The notes below the pieces were generated by a model, which was not told the DNA's origin, did no database searches, and saw only the letters and a list, made by a program, of their open reading frames with translations. A stretch of DNA of 64,000 nucleotides. Origin: Methanosarcina sp. MSH10X1. GTDB taxonomy: Archaea; Halobacteriota; Methanosarcinia; Methanosarcinales; Methanosarcinaceae. Made by a program: the position numbers and the translations under genes. The stretch spans positions 1-64,000 of the forward strand of contig NZ_SCHL01000001.1 in assembly GCF_004099695.1 (NCBI RefSeq), written 5' to 3'. Every line of letters starts with the position of its first letter. The first letter of the stretch is position 1. Below are positions 53,087 to 62,268 of this stretch, piece after piece.

Positions 53087-56000
53087 ATGAGATTTCAGAC
53101 TATCCTTAATAAACATCGAGAATTATCTTTTTCTGAAAGAGATAAAGGTGCTCGCTTTGAGCGACTAATGAAAGGGTATTTGTTAACAAATCCAATATAT
53201 GAAAACAAATTTGAAAAGGTCTGGTTATGGAATGAGTTTCCTTATAACGATCAATTTGGGAAGTCTGATATAGGCATTGATTTGGTTGCTCTAACTAAAA
53301 ACAAAGAATATTGGGCAATTCAGTGTAAATGCTATCAAGAAGATACTAAAATTGATAAAAAACATGTAGACTCTTTTTTAGCTACTTCTAGTCGATTTTT
53401 TTTAATAGACGATAAAAAAGAACGATTTTCACATCGTCTTTGGATTTCAACTACTAATAAATGGGGTCAGAACGCCGAAGAAACTCTTCACAATCAAACC
53501 CCTCCTGTATCACGAATAAATTTTTTTGATTTAGAGTCTGCTCCTATTGATTGGGAAAGACTTGATAAAGGAATATTTGGTACTGGTGCTCGACTTACCA
53601 AAAAAACTATCAGGCCACATCAACGGGAAGCTATCGATAAAGTCCTTGAGCATTTTAAGGAAGCTGATAGAGGAAAACTCATTATGGCATGTGGGACAGG
53701 TAAGACCTACACTGCCTTAAAAATTGCTGAGAAGCAAACGCAGGGTAAAGGATTAATTCTTACTCTAGTTCCTTCTATTGCCCTTATGGGACAGACGTTA
53801 ACGGAATGGTATTATGATGCTGATGAGCCCATCAATGCTATTTGTGTCTGCTCTGATGCTGAAGTTTCAAGGAAAAAAGAGAGTGATAACGATGATAGAG
53901 ATTCTACGAGTATAGTAAATTTAGCTTTACCCGCTAGTACAAGTGTTGACAATGTTTTAAAACAATGTGAATATATAGAAAAAAATGGAAATGACAGTCT
54001 GACTGTATTTTTTTCGACATACCAAAGCATTGATGTTGTTTCAAAAGCGCAAAAAAAACTGGGAACTATTTTTGACCTTATTGTTTGTGATGAAGCCCAT
54101 CGCACTACAGGAGTTACCTTAGCCGGTGAAGATGAATCTGCTTTTGTAAAGGTTCATGATGATCAATTTCTAAAAGCGAAAAAACGCCTCTACATGACCG
54201 CAACACCACGAATTTTCAGCGATGATAGCAAAAGTAGAGCTGATCTCAATGATGCGGTTCTCTGCTCAATGGATGATGAAAATCTGTATGGTAAGGAAAT
54301 TCACAGGCTTGGTTTTGGTCAGGCCGTGGACGAGGGATTACTTGCTGACTACAAAGTGTTAGTTCTTACTTTAAGTGATCAGGATATTTCTCCGTCCGTA
54401 CAAATAATGGTGGCTGACAAGGAGCATTCAATAAATGCTGATGATGCTTCGAAGCTGATAGGTTGCATAAATGCTTTGTCAAAACAGATTGTAGGTGATG
54501 AAGGGATTATAAAAGAGACAGACCCTCTACCTATGAAAAGGGCTGTAGCATTTTGTCAAAAAATTAGTGTTAGCAAAGAAATTACTGACAATTTCAATGC
54601 CGTTTCTGAGAAATATATTGCTGATTTACCTGAAGAGAAACAAGAAAAAATTCTCAATGTTGAATCTCGGCACGTTGATGGAACTATGAATTCAACAACC
54701 AGAGATGATTTGCTAGGATGGTTGAAAGAAGAGAGTGATGAGTGCAGAGTACTTACTAATGTCAGATGTTTGAGTGAAGGAGTAGATGTTCCTTCTTTGG
54801 ATTCTGTGATGTTTTTATCTGCTCGTAATTCGCCGATTGATGTTGTGCAATCTGTCGGCCGTGTAATGAGGCTTTCTGAAGGGAAAAAGTATGGTTATAT
54901 CATAATTCCTGTAATCGTTCCAAGTGGTATCCCGCCTGAAAAGGCATTGGATGATAATAGCCGATACAAAGTGGTTTGGACGGTATTAAACGCTCTCAGA
55001 GCACATGATGACCGCTTTAATGCCACGATAAATAAGATTGAGCTTAATAGTAAAAAACCTGATAATATTTTGATTGGTAAACCTGACACCAGCTTCGATG
55101 AAAACGGTAATCCTATTTCAGTTGAACGTAGTAGGTCAGAAAGGACCATCCAAACAAAATTACTATTGCAGTTTGAGGAATTACAAAATTTAATTTTTGC
55201 TCGGATGGTCAATAAAGTTGGAGACCGTCTTTATTGGGAACAATGGGCTAAAAGCGTTGCAGAAATAGCTGAAAAGCAGATTGCACGCTTAAATAATCTG
55301 GTAAAGAATGAGGATGTTAAGGATACGTTTGATGAGTTTTTATCAGAACTTCAACAAAATATCAATCCTAAAATTACCAGAGAACAGGCTATTGAGATGT
55401 TATCACAACACATGATTACCAAACCTGTTTTCGAGGCTATTTTTGAAAATTACTCCTTTACAGAACATAATCCAATATCAAAATCCATGCAAAAAATGAT
55501 TGATTTGTTAGAATCGCAGGCGATTGAAAAAGATGCTAAGACCTTAGACCGTTTTTATGATTCTGTGAAAAAAAAGGTATCAGATATAGATAATGCTGAG
55601 GGCCGACAGCGTGTTATTAAAGAACTCTATGAAAAGTTTTTTAAAACTGCTTTCCCAAAGATGGTCGATCAACTTGGTATCGTATACACTCCCGTAGAAG
55701 TTGTCGACTTTGTTATCCGTTCAGTTGATGATGTTTTGAAGAATGAATTTGAAAAAGGTCTTACAGACGAAAATGTTCATATCCTTGATCCATTTACAGG
55801 CACGGGTACGTTTATTACTAGATTACTTCAAAGCGGATTAATAAAACCAGACGATCTCAAGCGCAAATATTTGGGTGAAATACACGCCAACGAAGTTGTT
55901 TTACTGGCGTACTACATTGCTGCCGTAAACATTGAAAATACGTATCATGATCTATTGCCCGAAACACAGGATTACCAGAGTTTTGGCGGTATCTGTTTAA

Positions 56001-57952
56001 CAGATACTTTTCAATTAGGTGAGCATATTCAAGGTGATCTCCTTAGCCCTAACTTCTTCCCAAAGAACAGTGAACTTGTTGGAGCTCAACAAAAGACACC
56101 AATAATGGTAATAATGACCAATCCTCCCTATTCCGTTGGACAAAACTCAGCAAACGATAATGCACAAAATATGTCATATCCAAAACTGGAAGAGCGCATC
56201 GCAGACACTTATGCCAAAGAATCAAATGCTACTAACAAAAACTCACTATATGATGCATATATTAAGGCTTTTCGTTGGTCATCTGACCGGTTGGATAAAA
56301 AACGTGGTGGGATTATCTGTTTTGTATCCAATGGTAGTTGGATTGATGGTAATGCTCAAGATGGTTTTAGAAAACGTTTGGAAAAAGAATTTAATCTTAT
56401 CTATGTATTCAATCTGCGAGGAAATCAACGTACCAGTGGAGAGTTGAGTAGAAAAGAAGGGGGGAAAATATTTGGTTCTGGTTCACGAACCCCGGTATCT
56501 ATAACATTACTTGTTAAAAATCCAAATAATACTAATAAAAAGGCTACAATCTACTATTATGATATTGGTGATTATCTCTCTAGAGATGAAAAACTATCAA
56601 TTATTAAAAAATTCGGAACTATTGTTAATTCTGAAATAGACTGGAAGCCTATAACCTCAAACAAAGAAGGAGACTGGATTAATCACCGTAATATTGCCTT
56701 TGATACTTTCATTCCAATTACACCACAAAATAAGTTTGACATGAAAAGTAATTCTTTTTTTGTAACTTATTCACTTGGTTTGGGCTCTAGTCGTGATGCG
56801 TGGGTATATAATTCATCTTCTTCTTCTGTTACGAAAAATATGGAAGCTACAGTCCATTCTTACAATGAACAGATAACTATTTTTCAAAATTGTTTGAAAA
56901 ATAATCCAAATTTTGACTTTAGTAAAATACAGGACAATGATCCAAAAAAAATAAGTTGGTCAAGCAGTCTAGTTTCTTATGCTAGCAGGTGTATAAAAGC
57001 TGTTTTTGATAAAAACAATATTATAATTGGTCATTATAGACCGTTTTGTAAACAATATCTGTATTATGAGAAGACTTTTAATCACAGACTAGGCCAACTG
57101 CCTAAACTTTTTCCTAACTCTCAAACTAAAAATTTTGTGATATGCGTACCTGCCCCTGGTGGTAAAAAAGAATTTTCAGCAATAATTGCTGATTGCATAC
57201 CAGACTTACATTTAAATGGAGATTCGCAATGTTTCCCCTTGCACTATTATGAAGAAATCGGAGACAAGAATAATAAAAAGATAAACGCTTTTCAAACTCT
57301 TCTTGATACAAATGAGCCTGAAACATTAAATAGATTCATAAAAAGGGATGGCATAAGTGATTTTATTCTCGAAAAAGCTAGAAAGCAGTATGGAGAACCT
57401 GGTTTAACCAAAGAAGATTTATTCTATTATGTTTATGGCATATTCCACAGCCTTGATTATCGTAAAACCTTTTCAAATGACCTAAAAAAGATGTTACCTA
57501 AAATACCTTTAGTTAACAACGTTGAAGACTTTTGGAGTTTTAGTAAGGCTGGAAGAAAATTAGCAGACTTACATATGAACTATGAGACTGTTCCCCCTTA
57601 CTCTGACGTGGGGGTCACAGGCACTGAAAGCGAATACTTTATAGTTAGTAAGATGAAATTCCCTAAAAAAGACCAAAAGGACACCATAATCTATAATAGC
57701 AAAATCACAATTTCCGAAATACCAGACAAGGCTTATCAATACATAGTAAATGGAAAAAGTGCTATTGAATGGATAATGGAGAGATACCAAATAAAAACTG
57801 ATAAAGATAGTGGAATTACCAATGATCCTAACGACTGGGCTAAGGAAGCAGGTAATCCTCATTATATCTTAGATTTGCTTCTCAGTATTATTAATCTCAG
57901 TGTCCAGACTGTTGATATTGTTAATGGATTGCCAAAACTGCAATTTGAATAA
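53087..57952 (+). CDS. Type ISP-like single-chain restriction-modification enzyme
   Basis: The 1621-residue product carries, in order: an Mrr-like nuclease (about 55-95; SDIGIDLVAL ... AIQCKC, a D...Q-x-K active site), a superfamily 2 helicase (MACGTGKTYTALK near 200, DEAHRTTG near 332, MTATPRIF), a helical coupler, an N6-adenine methylase (ILDPFTGTGTF near 900, MTNPPYSVG near 1012) and a long C-terminal target-recognition region. This order is that of Type ISP enzymes (LlaGI/LlaBIII), which cut and protect DNA with one polypeptide. ATG 53087 is preferred because a TATA box precedes it. No frameshift seen, so it may be active. Confidence 0.92.
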   Translation: MRFQTILNKHRELSFSERDKGARFERLMKGYLLTNPIYENKFEKVWLWNEFPYNDQFGKSDIGIDLVALTKNKEYWAIQCKCYQEDTKIDKKHVDSFLATSSRFFLIDDKKERFSHRLWISTTNKWGQNAEETLHNQTPPVSRINFFDLESAPIDWERLDKGIFGTGARLTKKTIRPHQREAIDKVLEHFKEADRGKLIMACGTGKTYTALKIAEKQTQGKGLILTLVPSIALMGQTLTEWYYDADEPINAICVCSDAEVSRKKESDNDDRDSTSIVNLALPASTSVDNVLKQCEYIEKNGNDSLTVFFSTYQSIDVVSKAQKKLGTIFDLIVCDEAHRTTGVTLAGEDESAFVKVHDDQFLKAKKRLYMTATPRIFSDDSKSRADLNDAVLCSMDDENLYGKEIHRLGFGQAVDEGLLADYKVLVLTLSDQDISPSVQIMVADKEHSINADDASKLIGCINALSKQIVGDEGIIKETDPLPMKRAVAFCQKISVSKEITDNFNAVSEKYIADLPEEKQEKILNVESRHVDGTMNSTTRDDLLGWLKEESDECRVLTNVRCLSEGVDVPSLDSVMFLSARNSPIDVVQSVGRVMRLSEGKKYGYIIIPVIVPSGIPPEKALDDNSRYKVVWTVLNALRAHDDRFNATINKIELNSKKPDNILIGKPDTSFDENGNPISVERSRSERTIQTKLLLQFEELQNLIFARMVNKVGDRLYWEQWAKSVAEIAEKQIARLNNLVKNEDVKDTFDEFLSELQQNINPKITREQAIEMLSQHMITKPVFEAIFENYSFTEHNPISKSMQKMIDLLESQAIEKDAKTLDRFYDSVKKKVSDIDNAEGRQRVIKELYEKFFKTAFPKMVDQLGIVYTPVEVVDFVIRSVDDVLKNEFEKGLTDENVHILDPFTGTGTFITRLLQSGLIKPDDLKRKYLGEIHANEVVLLAYYIAAVNIENTYHDLLPETQDYQSFGGICLTDTFQLGEHIQGDLLSPNFFPKNSELVGAQQKTPIMVIMTNPPYSVGQNSANDNAQNMSYPKLEERIADTYAKESNATNKNSLYDAYIKAFRWSSDRLDKKRGGIICFVSNGSWIDGNAQDGFRKRLEKEFNLIYVFNLRGNQRTSGELSRKEGGKIFGSGSRTPVSITLLVKNPNNTNKKATIYYYDIGDYLSRDEKLSIIKKFGTIVNSEIDWKPITSNKEGDWINHRNIAFDTFIPITPQNKFDMKSNSFFVTYSLGLGSSRDAWVYNSSSSSVTKNMEATVHSYNEQITIFQNCLKNNPNFDFSKIQDNDPKKISWSSSLVSYASRCIKAVFDKNNIIIGHYRPFCKQYLYYEKTFNHRLGQLPKLFPNSQTKNFVICVPAPGGKKEFSAIIADCIPDLHLNGDSQCFPLHYYEEIGDKNNKKINAFQTLLDTNEPETLNRFIKRDGISDFILEKARKQYGEPGLTKEDLFYYVYGIFHSLDYRKTFSNDLKKMLPKIPLVNNVEDFWSFSKAGRKLADLHMNYETVPPYSDVGVTGTESEYFIVSKMKFPKKDQKDTIIYNSKITISEIPDKAYQYIVNGKSAIEWIMERYQIKTDKDSGITNDPNDWAKEAGNPHYILDLLLSIINLSVQTVDIVNGLPKLQFE

Positions 57953-58136
57953 AGGAGGTTTGAAGAGATCAATAAAAAGGCGAATTTTTTAATCACTCTT
58001 GCACACATGAGATAGATTGTAATTATTCATTCAGTTCATATTCAATTATTTGATTATATAAAAGCAACTGCTTTTATCTGAAGATAGAGATGTAAAAATA
58101 TGCTCTTGGAGATATTGTAAGAAAAGTTGTGATATT

Positions 58137-58568
58137 GTGAATGCAAACAGTGATAACCCTATAGTAGGACGCATGTTTCAAGAACTGTCAACAGTGTTGT
58201 TGAGTGAATATTACAATAAACCATTTAGTGCTGACATTGCTATACTCATAGGCGAGCCTGCCAAACAACATAAATTCGATTGCGTATCAGAAGATAAGCA
58301 ATATGTAGCGGAATGTAAATGCTATAGATGGACAGAAGCTGGAAATATACCTAGTGCAAAAGTGGCAGCCATTAATGAAGCGGTTTTGTATATGCTGTTT
58401 CTTCCTGCTGAAACAGTCAAGATAATTATTATGGAAAAAGCTACGCATGTTAAAAAGAATGAAACTCTAGCAGAATACTACGTTAGAACTTATAGACATC
58501 TGCTTAAAGGTATTAAAGTGCTTGAGATAGATACAAATAATAAAACAATAAGAGCTATCAAGGACTAA
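58137..58568 (+). CDS. Small nuclease-like protein next to the Type ISP gene
   Basis: The 143-residue product starts at GTG 58137; a strong TATA box (ttatataaaa, 58054-58063) lies upstream. It contains HKFDCVSEDKQYVAECKCYRW, whose D...E-x-K spacing resembles a PD-(D/E)XK nuclease core such as Mrr. The surrounding helices (IVGRMFQELSTVLLSEYY and NEAVLYMLFLP) fit that fold. It is small enough to be a minimal core with no DNA-binding domain. It may assist the restriction enzyme or be independent; function is inferred. Confidence 0.65.
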   Translation: MNANSDNPIVGRMFQELSTVLLSEYYNKPFSADIAILIGEPAKQHKFDCVSEDKQYVAECKCYRWTEAGNIPSAKVAAINEAVLYMLFLPAETVKIIIMEKATHVKKNETLAEYYVRTYRHLLKGIKVLEIDTNNKTIRAIKD

Positions 58569-59228
58569 AATTATTTTTCATTATATCTGACATAAGAAAT
58601 ATTGTTAATCCAATTGGGACAAACTCCACAGATATGCTAGTTACTGTTTCTGAACCTGAATTTTAGGAAAATAGGTCCAGTAAGCTCATGTATTATTTGT
58701 ATTACTGAGTATATAAAGGGTAATACATACTAAAATCAGTGTTTTCAATAGCAATAGACTTCTTTCTAATTCAAATAATACAAATAATACAAAATAATAA
58801 TAGGTAATTTAAAATTTTAATCTAATATAACTCTATATAATATACTCTCTTATATTCGAAAATTGTATTAATTGTATTATTTTACCCAAAAAGAAGGCAG
58901 CCGATTCATAAAATATATTTTTTACCATGTATTTGGGCAAAAAACAAATCGTTATCACTAGACACTTCCCTAATAATACAGGGTTGTATTTTCTGTAATA
59001 CAATTTATCTCAAACATTCTATACCCCAAACAGTTTTTTCGCTGAAAATACGAAATTTTTTATATTGTTAACCTCTAATTATATAATAGGGGTTTACATA
59101 ACGGAGTTGCTTCAAGCTGTCTTAATTTATTGTATTTCCTCTTCTTCCCTGAATACATTCTCGAATTTTGATGATATGCGAAGGAATGAAAAAAATAAAA
59201 GAAAAATATTTACTCCACGAACTGATGT
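58569..59228. repeat. AT-rich tract with repeated TGTATT/AATACA motifs (possible origin)
   Basis: At least ten TGTATT or AATACA motifs lie in 58685-59010, several as direct or inverted pairs: tgtattatttgtattac (58690), aataatacaaataatacaaa (58778), ttgtattaattgtattatt (58865), ggttgtattttctgtaata with the next caatt (58984). No gene covers this 660-base stretch. Iteron-like motifs in AT-rich DNA beside an element regulator suit a replication origin or a multi-site operator; both are inference. Confidence 0.5.
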
Positions 59229-59480
59229 TTAAGTTGAATCTTCACCATACTCAGCAACTTTTTCTTCATATAATTTTAAAAGCTCAGAAGCTTTCATATC
59301 CAGCCCTTTGGCGAGTTTGCAGATGGATGTAAGTGTAGGAATTTTCTTTCCCGTTTCGATTGAACTGATAAATGTTCTATCTAAGCCAGTTTTTTCTGCT
59401 AATTTTTCCTGTGAAAGGGATTTATTTTTTCGGGCATCTTTTATTAAGACTCCAAATATTTCCTCATTTTTCATAGACAT
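59229..59480 (-). CDS. XRE-family helix-turn-helix repressor
   Basis: The 83-residue product is a compact HTH_3/XRE domain: IFGVLIKDARKNKSLSQEKL, AEKTGLDRTFISSIETGKK, PTLTSICKLAKGLDMKASEL, with a short acidic tail. Such proteins act as dimeric repressors of mobile elements and restriction systems. It is divergent from the homing-endonuclease-like gene, and palindromes lie between the two starts, so autoregulation and control of the neighbour are likely. Confidence 0.92.
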   Translation of the reverse strand: MSMKNEEIFGVLIKDARKNKSLSQEKLAEKTGLDRTFISSIETGKKIPTLTSICKLAKGLDMKASELLKLYEEKVAEYGEDST

Positions 59481-59514
59481 TTAACTTAGGAAGATATGAT
59501 TAAATATTATCGAC

Positions 59515-59553
59515 GTCTATAGACTACAAAGTTTGTAGCCTATTGACTACAAA
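59515..59553. promoter_or_regulatory. Palindromic operator cluster between divergent genes
   Basis: GTCTATAGAC (59515-59524) is a perfect palindrome and overlaps CTACAAA-g-TTTGTAG (59524-59538); a third half-site CTACAAA stands at 59547-59553. TATA-like boxes lie to both sides (59496-59510 and 59556-59566). This is the expected layout for binding of the XRE dimer, shutting both promoters. Confidence 0.65.
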
Positions 59554-59597
59554 ATACATTATATCTATCACATCAAATCTCGTTGAGAGGGGGAAAC

Positions 59598-60995
59598 GTG
59601 GACGAGAGAGAATTTTTGATTGCAGAGCTATTGAGGTTTAAAAAAGAACATAACAGGATACCGGGACAAAAGGATTTATGTGCATCAAACGGATATCCCA
59701 GTTTTCATAGATATTATAAAGTGTTTGGTTCTTTGCATATAATTAAAGAGACTTTTTATACACAAGAATATAAAAATAAAAAGAAAACTGAAAAAAGAGA
59801 TTACTTAATTTCGGAAATTCAAAGATATTACAAAGAAAATGGTAGAGTACCTACACAAAGTGATTTTAATCCTAATAATGGATATCCTTCATATAGAACG
59901 GTTTCTGATTGTTTCGAATCATGGAATGAGGCTCTTGTATTAAGTGGATATGAAACTAATCGAAATTATAACAGGGACAAAGAATATTTAATAAATGAAC
60001 TTTTGCGTTTTGAAGAAGAATTTGGTCGTATTCCTACACAAAGAGATATGGGTGCTAAAAATGGATATCCTGATGATTCAAAATATTATAAAGTATTTGG
60101 TTCTTTTTTAAATGCTTTAAAAGTAGCTTCATTTAAAAATAAAGTTAAATATTGGGATTGGTCGCCATATCTTACAGAGGAGTTCTTAATTAAAGAATTA
60201 TTAAGATTTGAAAGGGAGAATGGAAGATTACCTTTACCTGAAGATATGACAAATCAAAATGGATATCCTAGTTCAAATGCTTATATAAAATTTTTCAGTT
60301 CTTGGTTAAATGCATTAAAGGAAGCTCCTTTTAAAAATAGAATAGATGAATATTTCTTTAGTTTTGAAAACATGAATTTAAAGAAATGGTATATCGTTGG
60401 CTATTTTATTGGCGATGGAAGTATCAGAGGCAATTGCACATCTGTTTCCACAAACAAAAAAGATAAAGATAATTTGATTGACATGTATAACCACATGAAT
60501 ATACAAACCAAAATCAGTATACATAAGTATGAACAGGGTTGGCATGATCGTTATGATATAAATGTTTGTAGTACACAATGGAAATCTGATCTTGCAAAAT
60601 ATGGTGTTGTGCCTAATAAAACCGGACATGAATACATTCCATTGGATTATCTTAAAACTCCCGAAGAGGAAGCTGCTATTTGTAGAGGTATATTCGATGC
60701 TGATGGAATGATCTCATATAAGAAAACAGATAAATATAAACCTAAATTTAATGTTGTTTCTGCTGGAAAACAATTATGTGAAAATTATGCTTATTTATTA
60801 AAGGAAAATTGTGATTTGGATATTAACGTTGGGAGACATAGTGGTATTTTTCATATTACAACTAGTGGATTTGAAAGGTGTCAAAAAATTTATGATTTTC
60901 TTTACGGACATGATAATTTCCACATTAAAAGAAAAAAGGAAAGATTTGAGAAATTGCTAAATGGAACATTTAGTTTAGAAAATGACAACTATTAA
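59598..60995 (+). CDS. LAGLIDADG homing-endonuclease-like protein with four N-terminal repeats
   Basis: The 465-residue product has four copies of a ~50-residue repeat (about 1-245; pattern YLI-ELLRF-E-GRIPTQ-D---NGYP---YYKVFGS---ALK) of the type known as homing-endonuclease-associated repeats, likely DNA-binding. The C-terminal half has both LAGLIDADG-type motifs: WYIVGYFIGDGSI and AAICRGIFDADGMI. It is free-standing: no intein or intron host sequence surrounds it. GTG 59598 has GAGGGGG five bases upstream and is preferred to TTG 59583. The repeats are fused in one intact frame. Confidence 0.9.
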   Translation: MDEREFLIAELLRFKKEHNRIPGQKDLCASNGYPSFHRYYKVFGSLHIIKETFYTQEYKNKKKTEKRDYLISEIQRYYKENGRVPTQSDFNPNNGYPSYRTVSDCFESWNEALVLSGYETNRNYNRDKEYLINELLRFEEEFGRIPTQRDMGAKNGYPDDSKYYKVFGSFLNALKVASFKNKVKYWDWSPYLTEEFLIKELLRFERENGRLPLPEDMTNQNGYPSSNAYIKFFSSWLNALKEAPFKNRIDEYFFSFENMNLKKWYIVGYFIGDGSIRGNCTSVSTNKKDKDNLIDMYNHMNIQTKISIHKYEQGWHDRYDINVCSTQWKSDLAKYGVVPNKTGHEYIPLDYLKTPEEEAAICRGIFDADGMISYKKTDKYKPKFNVVSAGKQLCENYAYLLKENCDLDINVGRHSGIFHITTSGFERCQKIYDFLYGHDNFHIKRKKERFEKLLNGTFSLENDNY

Positions 60996-61073
60996 TTTAA
61001 TCATTTAGATAAATTTTAAATAGTTTGGAAACTGATAATATCTTGAAGAACCAATCGGCTGGTATCTTCATAA

Positions 61074-61136
61074 GGGACAGGTCTAGTTGTTTCGACCTGT
61101 CACCTCAAGCCAGGGCGGGACTTGTTTCACCCGCCC
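61074..61136 (+). terminator. Two adjacent GC-rich hairpins downstream of the endonuclease gene
   Basis: GGGACAGGTC (61074-61083) pairs with GACCTGTC (61094-61101), and GGGCGGG (61113-61119) pairs perfectly with CCCGCCC (61130-61136). They stand about 80 bases beyond the stop and are much richer in G+C than their surroundings. They could terminate the transcript, or be a small structured RNA. Confidence 0.5.
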
Positions 61137-61247
61137 ATCTACATCTTTTCTAAATAGTTAGGAATAATTCTTTATACCAGTGTACTGAGTACAACTGACT
61201 GATAAAAAAATTTAAGTATCTTTAGACCAATAATACATTGACGTTTT

Positions 61248-61308
61248 CATCAGCGTCTGAATTTTTGCATATAACGAGTAGGCTTAACTGCCTGCTCGTT
61301 CCCCAAAC
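61248..61308. repeat. Sixty-base direct repeat with internal hairpin, copy A
   Basis: Begins tcatcagcgtctgaa and ends cctgctcgttccccaaac; a nine-pair hairpin CGAGTAGGC/GCCTGCTCG lies inside. Copy B is at 61683-61744. The two bracket a small membrane-protein ORF. Confidence 0.8.
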
Positions 61309-61417
61309 ATGCCTTTACGTCCTAGCTAGTCTATGAATCTAAAGGTTTTTGCAGTTATGTATATAAGCTCGCAATTTACTCCACAAATTTTTTATAACCT
61401 TAAGTTCTATTTTTAAC

Positions 61418-61612
61418 ATGCCTTCTTCCAGCATTCCGGTGAGAATGTTATCCTATACTTTTGGGTTCATAATGACATGTAGTACTTTTATTTTCTTGAT
61501 TCCTGGTTCGTTTTGGAAACTTCCTGAGTTGCTCGTTATAATTGGCTTTTGTGCTGTAGATACTCTATGGATAACGGTAGCTAACAAAATCAGGATTTAT
61601 TTTGGAAGATAA
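61418..61612 (+). CDS. Possible small membrane protein between two direct repeats
   Basis: ATG 61418 to TAA 61612, 64 residues (MPSSSIPVRMLSYTFGFIMT...), with two hydrophobic helices and a basic end (NKIRIYFGR). No Shine-Dalgarno is clear, and a TATA-like stretch lies near 61388-61397, so it may be leaderless. Its place between two copies of a repeat suggests a small mobile or duplicated unit. Function unknown. Confidence 0.4.
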   Translation: MPSSSIPVRMLSYTFGFIMTCSTFIFLIPGSFWKLPELLVIIGFCAVDTLWITVANKIRIYFGR

Positions 61613-62020
61613 ATAGAATTAATATATTTTTGCCGTTGGAGAACCACAGAAATGTGAGACTCAATTTTATGATTATTCAGAATCATCAGCGTTTGAATTT
61701 TGCATATTGACGAATGGGCTGAACTGCCTGCTCGTTCCCCGAACTGACAGGTATATTTTTCATTCTGGCTATCTATTGTACTTCGAGCTGTTCATATTCA
61801 CTTCTGATTCTTTACTTATAGAATTCATAAAATGATTGTATTAGTGCTATTATTTTTCTCAATTTTATTTAAATAAATGACACCGTTTTATTACTTATAG
61901 GGACGGGAACATATTCTCATTAATCTGTTAACCAATCCATAACATACACCATCAAGCCAGTTCCGAAAAACGGCTCTCGTTGTCTAGCTATCAAACTAAA
62001 ATGATTCAAAAAAAGCTTTA
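61613..62020. other. Intergenic region, includes repeat copy B
   Basis: About 400 bases without a gene, apart from the direct-repeat copy at 61683-61744. It is AT-rich and ends at the DUF3006 gene stop. It may be the right boundary zone of the element, but nothing there identifies one. Confidence 0.35.
61683..61744. repeat. Sixty-base direct repeat, copy B
   Basis: Begins tcatcagcgtttgaa and ends cctgctcgttccccgaac, matching copy A at 61248-61308 with several substitutions. The internal hairpin is weaker here because of changes in its left arm. Confidence 0.8.
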
Positions 62021-62266
62021 TTATTCATAGTCAAAATTTGCCTCATTTTTGTTTTTAAGCTTCTCAAGCAAATTGGATGCTCTCTCTTTTGCAGCTTCTG
62101 TATCTTTTGCATCTCTGGCAATGGTAATATCCAGAATGTCTCCTTCCCTGCTTCCTACAGGCAGTAAAAAAAGAGGGATATTAATTTTAATTGTTTCTTC
62201 ATCCCTCACAAGCAAGACCGCAGTATCTTCTTCGATCCTGTCTAATGTAACTTTAAAATTCTCCGT
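62021..62266 (-). CDS. DUF3006-type small protein, apparent ACG start
   Basis: The 81-residue reading is ENFKVTLDRIEEDTAVLLVR, then IKINIPLFLLPVGSREGDIL, and ends in a Lys/Glu helix. This is the DUF3006 pattern: DRI-E---AVLLV ... LP-G---GD. The first standard start is GTG or TTG inside the conserved region (about 62215), which would remove DRIEEDTAV. ACG 62266 has GGAGAG seven bases upstream, overlapping the end of the MBL-fold gene two bases away. DUF3006 genes often lie beside ComEC-like MBL hydrolases, as here. Function unknown. Confidence 0.7.
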   Translation of the reverse strand, partial: TENFKVTLDRIEEDTAVLLVRDEETIKINIPLFLLPVGSREGDILDITIARDAKDTEAAKERASNLLEKLKNKNEANFDYE

Positions 62267-62268
62267 TA

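Larger units (their letters stand above)
60996..61417. other. Intergenic region with hairpins
   Basis: No protein gene recognised; it contains the double hairpin and the left copy of a 60-base repeat, listed separately. AT-rich boxes before 61418 may be the promoter of the small membrane ORF. Confidence 0.4.
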
